Source: Iris pallida (Eukaryota > Streptophyta > Magnoliopsida > Asparagales > Iridaceae). Taken from it: a stretch of 64,000 nt of DNA. The stretch is from contig JANAVB010009598.1 in the NCBI GenBank assembly GCA_029216955.1, forward strand, positions 27,571,084 to 27,635,083, given 5' to 3'. The notes beneath the pieces were generated by a model. It was not told where the DNA came from. It made no database searches and saw only the letters and a list, made by a program, of their open reading frames with translations. Of the stretch, positions 37,370 to 54,302 are shown in pieces. The translations under genes and the position numbers were made by a program. Each line of letters starts with the position of its first letter. Position 1 is the stretch's first letter.

Positions 37370-39634
37370 TGTAGTGCCCCGTTCCGCGAAGTCAATCGGA
37401 GGAATCGAAACGCCGACGGCGTTCGGACTTGGCCTTACAACGGCGACTCGAAGACATCGCTCAGGTGGGGTAGTTTCGGTAAACTTGCCTCATCTTAGCC
37501 TTCACTTAATAATTCGCGTGTTTTCAACTTGCACAAGTAGGCTTAATAATAAAAGAGACGAATCCACATAGCTAAAGGAAATTTTCTCGACGGATCGAAT
37601 CGAGTTTAGAACATGGAAAACGTCCTACGGTCTGATTAGAGTTGGTGCTCAGCGTGCTTTGAAAATGACACTCGGTCCTTCGTTCCGTGGCTTGGGAGAA
37701 GAAAAGTTGGTATTCGTCACAAACTATGAGTTAGCCTAAGTCATAGGCGTCGCCCGCGTACATGCTCGATAAAGCATGCACGTTTCCTCAAATGCAAGGC
37801 TCGACATAGCCTTGATCGTCCCACAAGCTAAGTTGTTTCGCACGGCTTATGGCATGAGTTTAGGTACCCAAAGAATTTGGTTGTTCAAAGTTGAGCGTAT
37901 GCAAGGTCCGACGATTCTACGGCTACATATAGCCATTCGTTCCCACGGTCTTAAGGCTCGTCACATAGAGTGTGACTTGAATGATAGTGTCGCACGAAAT
38001 ACATTGGAGTATGAGATATTCCTATACACGTTAATAAGTTCAAGGCGGTCCCTCGGTTGGGAGTCTCGCGTTTCTATCCACGTTAAGGAGTATAAGGCGG
38101 TCCCTCGGTTGGGAGTCTCACGGTCCCGATGTACGTTACGCAAAGTGTAGTTCAGAGCACGTGATGCTAAGTATGGTTCCAGTCGTACCGACAAATTAGG
38201 CCATGCATTTACGTGAGTCTAGATGTCTCGTATGTACGTGGTCATTGGACACCTTGTCGACAAGGATTTCTGTCTAGACTTGTTATACGCCGGGGCACCG
38301 GACCCAGTCATCCTAGGGGGTAGACGTTATAGCAACGCATGCTTTTATTGTGTGGGTAGTCGGGGGCTTTCAATGGGGCTCGCTACCTGCGCTGAAGGAC
38401 CCGCCGCCTACCCGAGCTATGTCCACGATGGCTTGTCATGCCAGTGGCCTTTCATATAGATAATTGGCGTGCTACGCGGCGAATCCGCATGCACGGTGTC
38501 AATCGTAACAAATGAAGCATAAGCACGATATGCGATGTGTTGTGAAATGTGTGCTCGGTTGTACCGAAAGTGTTATAAAGCCTACGATTCGGCTATACGT
38601 AAAGACACGTGCTTCGGTACGAGATACGGCGTCGTGATTGAGTTCTCAACACCGTTTCCACAAGTTGGGTTATACGTTGCGAGTTAAGTCGAGAAGGATC
38701 GTAGGGCAAGTGGTTAAGTCATGTTAAGTTTCTGGATACGACCTCGAGATGTGAGGCATGGCCACGTCGTTGCAACACGAGTATAGGCAAGACTAAGCGA
38801 GGAGGCACTGCCTCGGTGATACTAAGCTCGAATCGAGTTTACCGCACGACCGAGTCGATACGTCTCAGAGTATGGCACGAAAGGCAAGCACGAGGCGATA
38901 AGTTGACGTTAATTGACACGGGAAGGTCTAGCGGTAAAGTATGAGTACGTTATTAGTGAAAAGGCACGGTGGCGGTCTAGAGACATAAAATAGACCAAGG
39001 CGTCGGTCCTAAAAATCGTTCCTAAGGAAAGATTAGAAAGACAATCGTAAAAGGGGCTTGTATTGGACAAAGTAAAATAAACGTGTCGGTTTTGTATGGG
39101 TGGGCGAGGAGCTCACTCCACCAGTACAGTTGAGTACTGACACCCATATAGTTTCTATGTGCAGGTATATGTAGAAGCTCGTGGCGCAGAGCTCGCTTGG
39201 ATGCGTCAAGGCACGGAGTTCCTTGGTGATTCGAAGTGTACGGCCGCGTGGAATAAATACTTATACGGGACATAATGTATGGACATCGCCTTCCGAAGCT
39301 TCCGCTGGCTCAAGCATTGTAATCGAGAGATAAGAGAGAGCAGAGTGATTTGTAATGTGAGACGAGTGAATTTGAGTGATTGTAATCTCGGCCTTGTGCC
39401 CCCAATGTAACCGTTGTTTCGATATCAATAAAATGCTTCTTTTGAATAACTTGTGTTTTGTTCTTAACTTCCGCTGCTAGTGTTCAATGTCTCAGCTTGG
39501 GACTTCTGTGCGACGACCCCGTCGCCGCCGTTGGAATCGGCCGTTAGGAACCCGCCTTGCACGAGCGCAATTAAGGCTCGTGCGGCATCACGCCTTAGCG
39601 AGGACGATCGCTCCTACGGGAGCGGGGCGTGACA
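37370..39634 (+). repeat. 5' LTR of family C (2,265 bp)
   Basis: A CpG-rich LTR with a duplicated GGTCCCTCGGTTGGGAGTCT word near 38045 and 38100. AATAAA at 39427-39432 is a likely polyadenylation signal about 200 bases before the LTR end. Open frames such as 37776-38150 recur in the 3' LTR simply because the LTRs are copies. Confidence 0.88.
39427..39432 (+). terminator. Polyadenylation signal AATAAA in family C 5' LTR
   Basis: ATCAATAAAATGC, repeated at 44300-44305 in the 3' LTR. In the 3' copy it would end element transcripts. Confidence 0.5.
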
Positions 39635-39637
39635 TAA

Positions 39638-39653
39638 TGGTATCAGAGCACGG
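39638..39653 (+). other. Canonical tRNA-iMet primer-binding site of family C
   Basis: TGGTATCAGAGCACGG, three bases after the 5' LTR. TGGTATCAGAGC is the standard complement of the plant initiator-Met tRNA 3' end, which fixes the element's orientation. Confidence 0.9.
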
Positions 39654-42242
39654 ATTTACGTCCTTGGACTACCAATTGAATTCTTTAACTCTGATGTTTT
39701 CGCAAACTCTGAATGTTGCTTCCGCAAAGTTGATATCGTTGGTGCGCTCTCTCTATTGTCCCACGGGATGTCCATACAATAAGTCTAATATTTTCAAAAG
39801 CTCGTACAAGTGTTCAATCGAACGCATCGATAGACGATGGCCTTTGGGCCGAACGGTGCCGACCTTGAGTTGATAGAAGACACGTGCTAAAAGTTAGCAA
39901 ACGCATTGCGTGCGTGAACGACCTTACGCTAACAATAGCGAACGAGCACACGAGACCGAAGTATAGTTCGAACGGGATGGTTATGCACACAGCCTTTGGC
40001 TAAGTTGTACCAATTATCGCACACCTCGACCTTTTGGTGCAAACGAGTCGCGAGCAATATTAATTATCGCTCGGTCGGGAATGGGGATACACTTAGAGTG
40101 TATATCGATAGAAGCGCTATTGGACTAATGCTTAGGCGTACACAGAAGATTGTTTTGGATTTTGAGGAATAGTGCGAACGACTTAGTACGTCGATGCGAC
40201 GTGAACGATTACGCTAGGGATTCGTCGAACGAATCTGAAACATGTCTTAGCAAATAACGTGAACGTGATTTGGACTAGATTAGATGACTCGAATCCCGAA
40301 TGGTATATGGTCCATCTTGGAAATCATTCAAGCGAAAGATTGAGGATTGCACGAGTATGAAATGCGAAAACGATTGAGAAGGTGAAATCGAATCGAGGAA
40401 ATTGATACGGATTATATACGAAAAGTTAACACGACGGGTAGGTAGCGTGCATGAAATGTTCGATTTTAAAGTTACGCGAATGACTCTGAGGATTGGAATG
40501 GATATCGTTCGATGATTGAGTTAGCAAGGAATATTACGAATTGAGGAAATATGTTGGTCGATAACTTAAGATAGATGGATGAACGATACGTGAATTTGGG
40601 TTTGTCGAAATTGATGTGGTAAACGATTCGAGTGGTAATGATCGAAATTGAATTTGAATGTCGAGAAGATTATCCAGTCGGACGATAGCCTTATTCGCAC
40701 GACTCAAAATTCGTTGCAAACGAAGATCGTCAGGTTACGTATATCGTCGATGATATTGAGGTGTATCAAAGACGATATACGATAACTCGGGGGTAATCTG
40801 ACACGGTGAATGACGATCGCGCAAGTGTTATCATTCCAAATGGATGCAATACTTAGGACTTTGGTTGAGACGAATGTTGGATGAAAGTGATCGTATCTTT
40901 ATGATTACGCGGATAACCACAGCGTCGACATTCTTGTCTTGTGCGAGCGCGACTCCAGCCTCGCACATGCATTACGTCGGATTTGGGGCGATCGTTCCAC
41001 GTGAGCGCTGACATGGTGATTCATGTCGCGGGAATGATCGAACTTGGAAAATCAGGACGCGGCAACTTTGATTGTCTCGACTTGTTGGCTTGATGCGAAG
41101 GAGAACTCGAGAATGTTAGGACTTGCAATTGGTGATTGAATGAAACTTGAGGATTGAGTAGGTCCAATCTGCGCATCGAGAATGAACTAATCTAGACACA
41201 AACATGGGTTACGTCCCGATGAGAATGATTATCTCGCGGGAGCGAGCATGGTGATTCGTGCCCACCGTGGATAATCGGACTCGCGTGAGATCGGAGTGTG
41301 GCATACTGTTAAGTCAGATGACCTTGTGATCGATTACGTGAATTGGGATAGATGATTTAGGAAACGTAAAATATGAATTACGGTTTAAAGATGACTTGTG
41401 TCATAGCGTGCTTGATTTGAGAATGAATGATAGGCGAATTAATGTCGAACGTGTTCAAAGAGATAAACTATGTTAAACGGCTTGATGAACAAACGATATT
41501 GATATGACATGAAATTGGTCAAAACGTGAGTTATCGTAGGATAGCTTTACCGAATGACTCATACCCCGGGCGACGAATATTGGGATGTGTATAGGGAATC
41601 GGTGCTCGATGTTTAGAAATCGGAGTGATGTGAGCTTGGGTAGAAAACCCCGTACCATCAATTTGGTTTGACCTTAGGATAGGGTCAGTATTGATATCGT
41701 TGTTTGGGAACTATGATTCCAGTGCTGACGAAAGACATAGCCTAGCGGTTCGGAAGACGTCTGTTTGCGAAACGATAGGAAATAGAGGAGGCACCACTCA
41801 TAAGGCTCAGTTGACATGCACGTATATCAGGGACGCCCGAATATGTGCACGATCCGACTCGAGTGGTGATGGCGAATTCCCTATCACGAGGCTTGGCTAA
41901 AATGTATGTATTTTGGGGACGCCTAGAATATGTGCACGATCCAACTAAGTGATACGTTGAATCAAGTGAGACTTGAGGAACGGAAAAGTGTCGAGGATTT
42001 TGGAATCATGAGTTTCGAATAAATGTTGGTGGTAATACGATCATGATTTGAGACGAGTTCGAATGTTGGTTGATCTGTTGGTGTACCTTACGACTAAGTT
42101 AGCGATAAGTGGCAGCGTGGCTCGGAATCGAAGAAACGCGTAGGCGGAGTGTGTGTACGATTAAGTCTTGGCCATAGAAATGGTAGGATGGTTTGCCTTC
42201 AGGAAAGTCTTAAGGACTTGACTTGTTCTGAGTGGTGTATGT
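39654..42242 (+). other. Non-coding interior of family C
   Basis: CpG-containing sequence with no frame longer than about 70 codons that resembles a protein. No obvious polypurine tract precedes the 3' LTR. Short repeats such as TGTGCACGATCC occur near 41845 and 41930. Confidence 0.65.
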
Positions 42243-44508
42243 TGTAGTGTCCCGTCCTGCGAAGTCAATCGGAGGAATCGAAACGCCGACGACGTTCGGA
42301 CTTGGCCTTACAACGGCGACTCGAAGACATCGCTCAGGTGGGGTAGTTTCGATAAACTTGCCTCATCTTAGCCTTCACTTAATAATTCGTGTGTTTTCAA
42401 CTTGCACAAGTAGGCTTAATAATAAAAGAGACGAATCCACATAGCTAAAAAAAATTTTCCCAACGGATCGAATCGAGTTTAGAACAAGAAAAACGTCCCA
42501 CGGTCTGATTAGAGTTGGTGCTCAACGTGCTTTGAAAATGACACTCGGTCCTTCGTTCTGTGGCTTGGAAGAAGGAAAGTTGGTATTCGTCAGAAACTAT
42601 GAGTTAGCCTAAGTCATAGGCGTCGCCCGCGTACATTCTCGATAAAGCATGCACGTTTCCTCAAATTGAAGGCTCGACGTAGCCTTGATCGTCCCACAAG
42701 CGAAGTTGTATCGCACGGCTTATGGCATGAGTTTAGGTACCCAAAGAATTTGGTTGTTCAAAGTTGAGCGTATGCACGGACCCACGATTCTACGGCTACA
42801 TATAGCCATTCGTTCCCACGGTCTTAAGGCTCGTCATATAGAGTGTGACTTGAACGATAGTGTCGCACGGAATACATTGGAGTATGAGACGTTCCTATGC
42901 ACGTTAATAAGTTCAAGACGGTCCCTCGGTTGGGAGTCTCGCGTTCTTATCTACGTTAAGGAGTATGAGGCGGTCCCTCGGTTGGGAGTCTCACGGTCCC
43001 GATGTATGTTACGTAAAGTATGGTTCAGAGTTCGTGATGCTAAGTATGCTTCCAGTCGTACCAAAAAATTAGGCCATACATTTACGTGAGTCTAGATGTC
43101 TCGTAGGTGCGTGGTCATTGGACACCTTGTCGACAAGAATTTCTGCCTAGACTGGTTATACGCCGGGGCACCGAGCCCAGTCATCCTAGGGGGTAGACGT
43201 TATAGCAGCACATGCTTTTATTGCGTGGGTAGTCGAGGGCTTTCAACGGGGCTCGCTACCTGCGCTGAAGGACCCGCCGCCTACCCGAGCTATGTCCGCG
43301 ATGGCTTGTCATGCCAGTGGCCTTTCATATAGATAATTGGCGTGCTATGCGGCGAATCCGCATGCACGGTGTCGATCGTAACAAATGAAGCATAAGCACG
43401 GTATGCGATGTGTTGTGAAATGTGTGCTCGGTTGCACCAAAAGTGTTATAAAGCCTACGATTCGGCTATACGTAAAGACACGTGCTTCGGCACGAGATAC
43501 GGCATCGTGATTGAGTTCTCAATACCGTTTCCACAAGTTGGGTTATATATTATGAGTTAAGTCGAGAAGGGCCGTAGGGCAAGTGGTTAAGTTATGTTAA
43601 GTTTCTGGGCACGACCTCGAGATGTGAGGCATGGCCGCGTCGTCGCAACACGAGTATAGGCAAGACTAAGTGAGGAGGCACTGCCTCGGTGATACTAAGC
43701 TTGAATCGAGTTCACCGTACGATCGAGTCGTTACGTCCCAGAGTATGGCACAAAAGGCAAGCACGAGGCGATAAGTTGACGTTAATTAACACGGAAAGGT
43801 CTAGCGGTAAAGTATGAGTACGTTATTAGTGCAAAGGCACGGTGGCGGTTTAGAGACATAAAATAGACCAAGGCGTCGGTCCTAAAAATCGATCCTAAGG
43901 AAATATTAGAAAGACAATCGTAATAGGGGCTTGTATTGCACAAAGTAAAATAAACGTGTCGGTTTTGTATAGGTGGGCGAGGAGCTCACTCCACCAGTAC
44001 AGTTGAGTACTGACACCCACATAGTTTTAATGTGCAGGTACATATAGAAGCTCGTGGCGCAGAGCTCGCTTGGATGCGTCGAGGCACGGAGTTCCTTGGC
44101 GATTCGAAGCGTGCGGACGCGTGGAGTAAAGACTTATACGGGACATAATGTTTGGACATCGCCTTCCGAAGCTTCCGCTGGCTCAAGTATTGTAATCGAG
44201 AGATGAGAGAGAGCAGAGTGATTTGTAATGTGAGACGAGTGAATTTGAGTGATTGTAATCTCGGCCTTGTGCCCCCAATGTAACCGTTGTTTCGATATCA
44301 ATAAAATGCTTCTTTTGAATAACTTGTGTTTGGTTCTTAACTTCTGCTGCTAGTGTTCAATGTCTCTGCTTGGGACTTCTGTGCGACGACCCCGTCGCCG
44401 CCGTTGGAATCGGTCGTTATGGAACCCGCCTTGTACGAGCGTAATTAAGGCTAGTGCGGCAACACGCCTTAGCGAGGACGATCGCTCCTACGGGAGCGGG
44501 GCGTGACA
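42243..44508 (+). repeat. 3' LTR of family C (2,266 bp)
   Basis: TGTAGTGTCCCG...GCGTGACA, a full-length match to the 5' LTR with AATAAA at 44300-44305. Confidence 0.88.
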
Positions 44509-44764
44509 GTACCTCCTGCATATCCTGAAGAAGTCTGTAAATATGAGCTCTATCAGGAATGGCATGGGGTACCACTCTAGGAGGCAAAGGAAGGCCCTCC
44601 GTCTCCGGCTGAACTACAGTCCTCTCCTGAAGGATAGAAGATGGAGGAAAATTCTCCGGTGAGGCTACTAACACCTCCTGAGCAATAGAAGGGAAAAGTA
44701 CAATCTCGGTCTTATCCGAAATTGTAGCTGTGCAGTGGGGACATACTCTGGTCATGGGTGCCAT
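44509..44764 (-). CDS. Gag-like zinc-knuckle protein, N-terminal part
   Basis: The minus-strand ATG at 44764 opens MAPMTRVCPHCTATISDK. The frame runs through a proline-rich stretch (PPRVVPHAIPDRAHIYRLLQ) to the family C insertion, after which 37369-36991 carries it on in the same phase. The start was chosen because MAPMTR resembles starts of plant Ty3/gypsy Gag proteins. Fourteen more codons upstream are open, so an earlier start is possible. Confidence 0.6.
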
Positions 44765-47598
44765 TCTGGAAAAGATAAGAAAAATTAATAAATCATCGGG
44801 CTGCAAGGCAATCTATCATCCTATACCAATACTGGTGATAAAAAAAACAACTGAAATTAACCATAAAGCGTTAATATTCTAAAGATGATCAAAATCGAAA
44901 GTTTAAAGCACGACTGTCAATAATACTGAAATTCAAGCACACTACATATATATATCTATAAGAAATTTTAGTCTCGATATGATCTAAGTTGATCAAATCC
45001 AGGATGAATCGAGGTTTGGGCAAGATGGAGAATGAGGTCATTGAAGTCTGGGTACGAGTATCCAAGACTTGAAATCCATGTCACAATTGAATTAATTCAA
45101 TTGAATAAGGTTCCAAACATTGGATGATAAGGGAATGACCAAGTCGACTGGTCGCGATCAAGGATTTAGAATTCAACACTATTAAAATCCTAAAGAATAC
45201 TGCGAGGATATGGAAATAAGCTACTATCCTCCTTTTGATAAGGAAGCTAAACGTGATACCCTGGGTTGACCTATTAAGTATAGTGCCTTATCTTTCTGAA
45301 ATATGTGAAAGACAAAAGCAAAAAGAGTTCAAAGACGATGCTATTGAGTACAATACATGGTTCATAGACGACGAAAATAATTCAAGAAGAATTGCCAAAG
45401 CTGTCGTGGATGAGACATATGCCCTAGAGTCTCATCCATGTAGAGTAATATATGAAAGCGATCCAAAGTGCACTAGGTTGATCAGACCATCATACACCGG
45501 TTCTGATTAGACAATATGTTAGTGGGTCGACCCAATAAAATATGTCATGATCAAGCTCGAATAGAAAAAAAATAATAAGCTTGCAAAACTAAGGCTAAAT
45601 TAGCAGCGTAAGGTAATCAAAATATAAGTAAGGGAGGTAATGATGAAGAAGAAAAATAGTCCAAGATCATTAACTAAGCTGGTCAAACAATCAAGATAAG
45701 GTACAAGGTTAAGCATTTAAGGAAACAAGAAGAACACCATCACGTGTCGGGTCGAAAGAATTGAGTCATGGTTGGATCTCGAATTTAAGTCAGAAAGTAA
45801 TTTAGTATCATGATAAAGGTTCAAGAGGTGACAATTAATACGAGAATAAATAAAATCAAGTTGAAGCATGAAATAAATTTAATTAAGAATCCAGTGAAAT
45901 AATTTAGGGACACAGTACTAAAGGCGAATACTGTTAAGGAACGATCAAATACAAACGGTTAGAAAGTCACAATAAAAGATCTAGATTCGAGGAAAGGTTG
46001 AGTAAGTCAAGATTTAGATACAGTCCCATAGTTTGGCAGACGACTAACAACACTGGAGTATATACTACTATCATAGTCATGAGTGATATGGCAATTAATG
46101 TGGAACACTTCTATCTCATTAAGGTTACCTTGGTAGCCTACCATTACCTTCCTTTAAAAAGAAATTTCAAAATAACTACCTCAATTTGTATTCACTCTAA
46201 GCCATCCAATCTAATCACGACTAACATTTAAATCCTTTTCATAAACCTCATAGTAACTTTTATCACATTACTACTAACCTTTCCAAAATTTAACATTTTA
46301 ATCCAACTTTTAACTCCAGAGTTAATGAATCATGAATCCATAAAATTCTATATCACTTCATAACAATAAAAACTCCCAATTTATCTCAAATAATCATCAA
46401 AATAGACACTTAGCTTATCACGGAAATCTAGCATTTACAGCTCAGTATTTTAACGCACTTATCAACCATAATTTTTCTTTATAAGTCATTGAAACATAAT
46501 CACTACTTCTTAAACCAAAATTTAAATAGATTTTTAAATCTTCAATCAATTGACACGATTCCAAATTTGAGAGATTTTTTTTCCTCCCAAAACAATCGTT
46601 TTTATATCTTCCCAATCTTTTAAACCAAATTTTAATATCATTGCTTCCACTTAAATTCAATAAACATATACATCGCAACTTGTACGACTCAATTTAATAG
46701 TTTATACTGCCACCCCCTTTTTTTATCATTCAAACCAATCTATATACGTTCAAAGATGTATAATCATAATCCAATAATTCATGAATCACATCAATTCCTG
46801 AAATCGATTTATATAGATTCTAACTAATTTCCTCCAGTATCAAAATATAATTTTATAATCCTCTGGTGATTACTACGTAGAATCTTTAAGATAAATTTTC
46901 TTGGTAATATCCCAACTTACAAACTACTAATCATTAAATCATCCATTTAGAAAAATGCCCTTATAACTTAATCAAAGTCTCCGTGTATTCCAATTCCTTA
47001 ATGTAATCCTTCTAGCCATGTGTTTGACCAATGAGTATATAGAAGTGTAGCCATCTTTCTAACCATTATTAAGCACAAGAAAGTAAGGGTATTGGTGAAA
47101 AGAGTTCAAACAAGATGCAAGAATCGAGGGAGAAAGGTGGACTAAAGTAAGGAAAAGGGAATTTTAAATCGAAGCTCAAAATGAGATTCTCAAGGGTCGT
47201 CCCAGGAATCTCTCAGGAAATTCTAATAGTGTTTGAGTATCCTCTCAATATAACACCTTACTTCCTATACTCTATAGCAGGCTCGTAGTAATACAATTAA
47301 ATTGTCGTACTACCACGACATCGCACTAATACAAATCTGTCCTACATGGACCGGAGGGATGAAATCGTGTCTTCTTAACTATCTTGAAGACAGATCATCA
47401 AGGAATCAATTACTGAAAAAGAAACGAAATCATCAAGGAGGACAGTTGTTTTCAAAAGGAGACAATTAACAGCAAGAATTGATAAGAATTTTTCTAATGT
47501 GATTGAGTACCTTAACTTATATCTTATATCCTACTGCAGGCTGTAATGATACTCTAGTTCGAGTACCACTACGAATCATACTAGTTGTGATTGGGCTA
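44765..47598. other. Leader-side interior of family A copy 2
   Basis: About 2.8 kb between the 5' LTR and the gag-like ORF. It has no sense-strand coding sequence but contains the antisense ORF at 45235-45510. It is AT-rich and aligns in patches with the interior of copy 1. Confidence 0.6.
45235..45510 (+). CDS. Antisense ORF in family A leader, function unknown
   Basis: A 91-codon frame opposite to the element's own transcription, located between its 5' LTR and gag-like ORF. The middle carries EFKDDAIEY and RRIAKAVVDE, and the end KCTRLIRPSYTGSD. The same region in family B (22839-23051) and the degenerate copy near 1570-1790 align with it. No signal peptide, membrane segment or known domain is visible. 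The upstream part (MIRKLNVIPWVDLLSIVPYL) is not clearly shared, so the true start is uncertain. It could be a captured plant exon or an element-encoded antisense gene, as reported for a few other large plant retroelements. Confidence 0.4.
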   Translation: MIRKLNVIPWVDLLSIVPYLSEICERQKQKEFKDDAIEYNTWFIDDENNSRRIAKAVVDETYALESHPCRVIYESDPKCTRLIRPSYTGSD

Positions 47599-47615
47599 AC
47601 CTGCATGGGCCACCA
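47599..47615 (-). other. Primer-binding-site-like 17-mer of family A copy 2
   Basis: The reverse complement of TGGTGGCCCATGCAGGT, nine bases inside the 5' LTR boundary at 47625. It is identical to 424-440 and 22282-22298. Confidence 0.5.
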
Positions 47616-47624
47616 CTAAAAACG

Positions 47625-51712
<4,088 letters not shown>

Positions 51713-52487
51713 GGGTGCCCTAACCTCTCATAGGCCGAGTGGTTCCCAACGCCCCAGGAATCCACCCGAGAGACAAATTTTAACCTTGTGCTGAAGTTGT
51801 TCGAGACCAATGCATACTCTAATATTTCTATCAGATAAATCAAAGCTATTCACATATGGATCAGATTTCACAGATAAACTAAACGTTCATTTTGTGCCTA
51901 AGTAGATATACGACATGTTCATTTTGTGTCTAAACAGATATATGACACGTTCATTTCATGCATTTCTTCTTTTCAGATCACATAGCCAACAATTTCTCTT
52001 TTCTTATTAAACATGACAAGGATTCATATTCAGAACAAAATTTACTTTTAGCATGTCAACATCTCATTTATTTTAGCATGACAATATTCTATCGATCATG
52101 GCAGCATTTATTTCTTATCAGCATACAATAATCTTACTTCTTAGCATGCAGGTCATCTTTTTTCTTTGTTTGAGCATCACAACATGTGAATTCTCTTATA
52201 AGCATACTGATTCGCCATCTTAGCATTCACAAAGATAACCATCTTGTTATTAGCAATAACATTCATTCAAAAACTTAGATTCTTATTAGGCGTAAAAGAA
52301 TCAGAAAATAAGCTTCGTCCACTCACCCAGATTAATAGTCTTCTGTTGCAGAGCCAACAATCCGATTTCTCTATTCATCTAGCACCTTCGCAGAGTGGGG
52401 CACTATAACAACAGCTGCAACATTGAAGAAGAAGAAAAAAAGTTCATCAAATAGCTTATCAGAGGGAGTCCAAGCACACTTTATCGT
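51713..52487. other. Unassigned flank right of family A copy 2
   Basis: It begins GGGTG, the right target-site copy. Two or three copies of a roughly 33-base TGTTCATTTTGTG[CT]CTAA unit lie at about 51880-51955. No gene was recognised. Confidence 0.5.
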
Positions 52488-53645
52488 CACTACAAAAAAT
52501 ACCCCTATTTTGTAACGGTTTTAGTGCAACGCTTATATGGATGTTGCTGAAACTATAATTTCCAACAAGTACTTAACGGTTGAAATAACCGTTTCTAAAT
52601 TAAATATATTTGCAATGGTTAAAAATTAACTATTGCCGTATACACGTTTTACAATGGTTCATAAACGTGCTTGCTAAATATTTTTCTCTTTTACAACGGT
52701 CAAACAACAGTTTTATGAAAGTGTTATCGAAGTGAGTTGAATGGGCAACGGTTATGCAAGGGTTTTAAGTATTTGTCACAAATTTATTAATATTTTGCAA
52801 TGTTTGCATAAAGCCTTATAAAAAGGCTCATTGTTAGCAACAGTTGTGCAACAATTTTTACAACATGTTGTGAGTGGGCTTATTATTTGTAATGATTGTG
52901 CAACTATTTATGCTACTAGTTGCAATTTTATCGTTAAATAACAACGTTTATGATAACCATTGTCAAAATAATAAACAATTATTACAAAAATATTGATCTC
53001 GCAATAGTTTGTTTATTGCCGTTGCAAATTCGATGTCCAGTTTAAATTTTATTTATACAAAATAAGGATTTAAGCATTAGAATTACTGGTATTAATTGGT
53101 TCCTTGTTCGATAAAAAAAAGGTAATTATATCTAACATCGATCCCAAATCTTCAATTGATGAAAATGATATAAGTACATATACATTATATATAAGTATCT
53201 ATATACAAATGGGCCTCTAGCCTAGTGGTAGAGAGGAGGCATGCGATCCAGGAGGTAGGGACTTCGAGCCCATTGCGATAGAAAAGGGTACTTGATATTG
53301 ACCGTTGTCAATTATCCGTAATAATTTTTAACCATTGCATGAAATATTTTAAGCAACAGTTATCGACCATCGTGCATTACTCAATATTTACAATGGTTTG
53401 TAAATTGTTGCTAAATATATTATTGACAATACAATGTAACCGTTATGCATTAACGTGAGATCCATTGCATAACACGTTATTTGCAACTATTTATAGAAAC
53501 GTTGCAAAAACCTTTTACAATCGTTGCAAGAGAAATCTGTAACGCTCGAATTTACAATGGTTCCAATAACGGATTGATTTTGCAACAGATTATATTATTT
53601 TTGTAATCGTTTTCGACCGTTGTAAAACATCCTAGTTTTTTAATG
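52488..53645. mobile_element. Candidate CACTA-like miniature element, degenerate right end
   Basis: The left end is CACTACAAAAAATACCCC followed by TTTTGTAACGG. The right side near 53605-53645 reads ACCGTTGTAAAACATCCTAG and then TTTTTTAATG, an eroded inverted counterpart. The interior is full of CAACGGTT/AACCGTTG words in both orientations, as in CACTA subterminal regions. The flanks CGT and CAT match at two of three bases. It has no coding capacity. The right boundary is uncertain. Confidence 0.5.
53211..53285 (+). repeat. tRNA-like SINE head with Pol III A and B boxes
   Basis: TAGCCTAGTGGTA (53218-53230) fits the Pol III A box, and GACTTCGAGCCC (about 53260-53271) is close to the B-box consensus GGTTCGANNCC, at tRNA-like spacing. 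The sequence starts GGGCCTCTAGCC but does not fold into an obvious complete tRNA. It lies inside the CACTA-like element. It is probably the 5' head of a short interspersed element, with its 3' end and target duplication undefined. Confidence 0.5.
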
Positions 53646-54302
53646 CATGCTACTTGTCGAGAGGGCCACATAAAAGCATTCCATAAGTTCCATCAAACTT
53701 GCTAGTTCTTCTAAGTAGCCCAACGACGAACGTCGAATCTCGTAAGTTTCGAAAGTTTTAATTGCTTGTATTTTAGCGGATAAACCGTTGGTTCTGTTTT
53801 TGTGCATCTCGAGCTGTTTATTTGATGTCACTACAACTTATGTGGTTTAGTCCAGAAGACTTGTGCAAATATTTCGCATATTTTACCATTGTCTGCTGAA
53901 ATATCAACTAACATGGGTATCTGTCAATGACAAAAACTGCTATATTCGACGATATATTGAACAAACTAAATACAAAATTACATCAAAATAGTGACGAATT
54001 TTTTGTCGCTAATATTGACAATTTTTTGTCGCTAAAAATAGAGATGGAATAGCAACTCAAATTTTTGCTTGCTAGTTCATATGTTGCTATTAATTTTAGT
54101 GATATAATGGATCGACTAATCAACAACAAAAATTCAGCGACGAAATAGTGACTGTTCTTTCCATCGCTGAAACAATGTCCAACCTAGCAATGAAAATAAC
54201 TATCTCTGATACTCTTTTGTGTATGACGCATAAATATTATCAGAATAGCGAGTAAAAATTTAGTCGTTGACCTTCATTATTCTGTCGTTGACCAAAACTT
54301 TA
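53646..54302. other. Spacer with GTCGCTA repeats, no gene recognised
   Basis: TTTTGTCGCTAA and GTCGTTGAC words recur at about 53990-54300 and continue after the Harbinger-like element at 55310-55365. This was one subterminal-repeat-like region before that insertion. A short minus-strand frame (53640-53831) has no recognised family. CACTACAAC at 53829 could be another CACTA end, but no partner end was found. Confidence 0.45.

Larger units (their letters stand above)
37370..44508 (+). mobile_element. Family C LTR retrotransposon, non-autonomous
   Basis: LTRs at 37370-39634 and 42243-44508 begin TGTAGTG and end GCGTGACA. A canonical initiator-Met primer site (TGGTATCAGAGCACGG) lies three bases after the 5' LTR. 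The 2.6-kb interior has no gag or pol. The flanks read GCACA (37365-37369) and GTACC (44509-44513). Restoring the reading frame of the interrupted gag suggests an original GCACC with one change on each side. In about 330 bases compared, the LTRs differ by about 5%, mostly transitions. Confidence 0.88.

Noticed and set aside
37776..38459. Frames in the family C LTR that recur at 42685-43332
   Set aside because: They recur only because the two LTRs are copies of one sequence; there is no start context, family match or reason to expect coding inside the LTR.
53829..53845. CACTACAACTTATG as another CACTA terminus
   Set aside because: No inverted partner ending GTTGTAGTG was found to the right within the window, including past the copia element.
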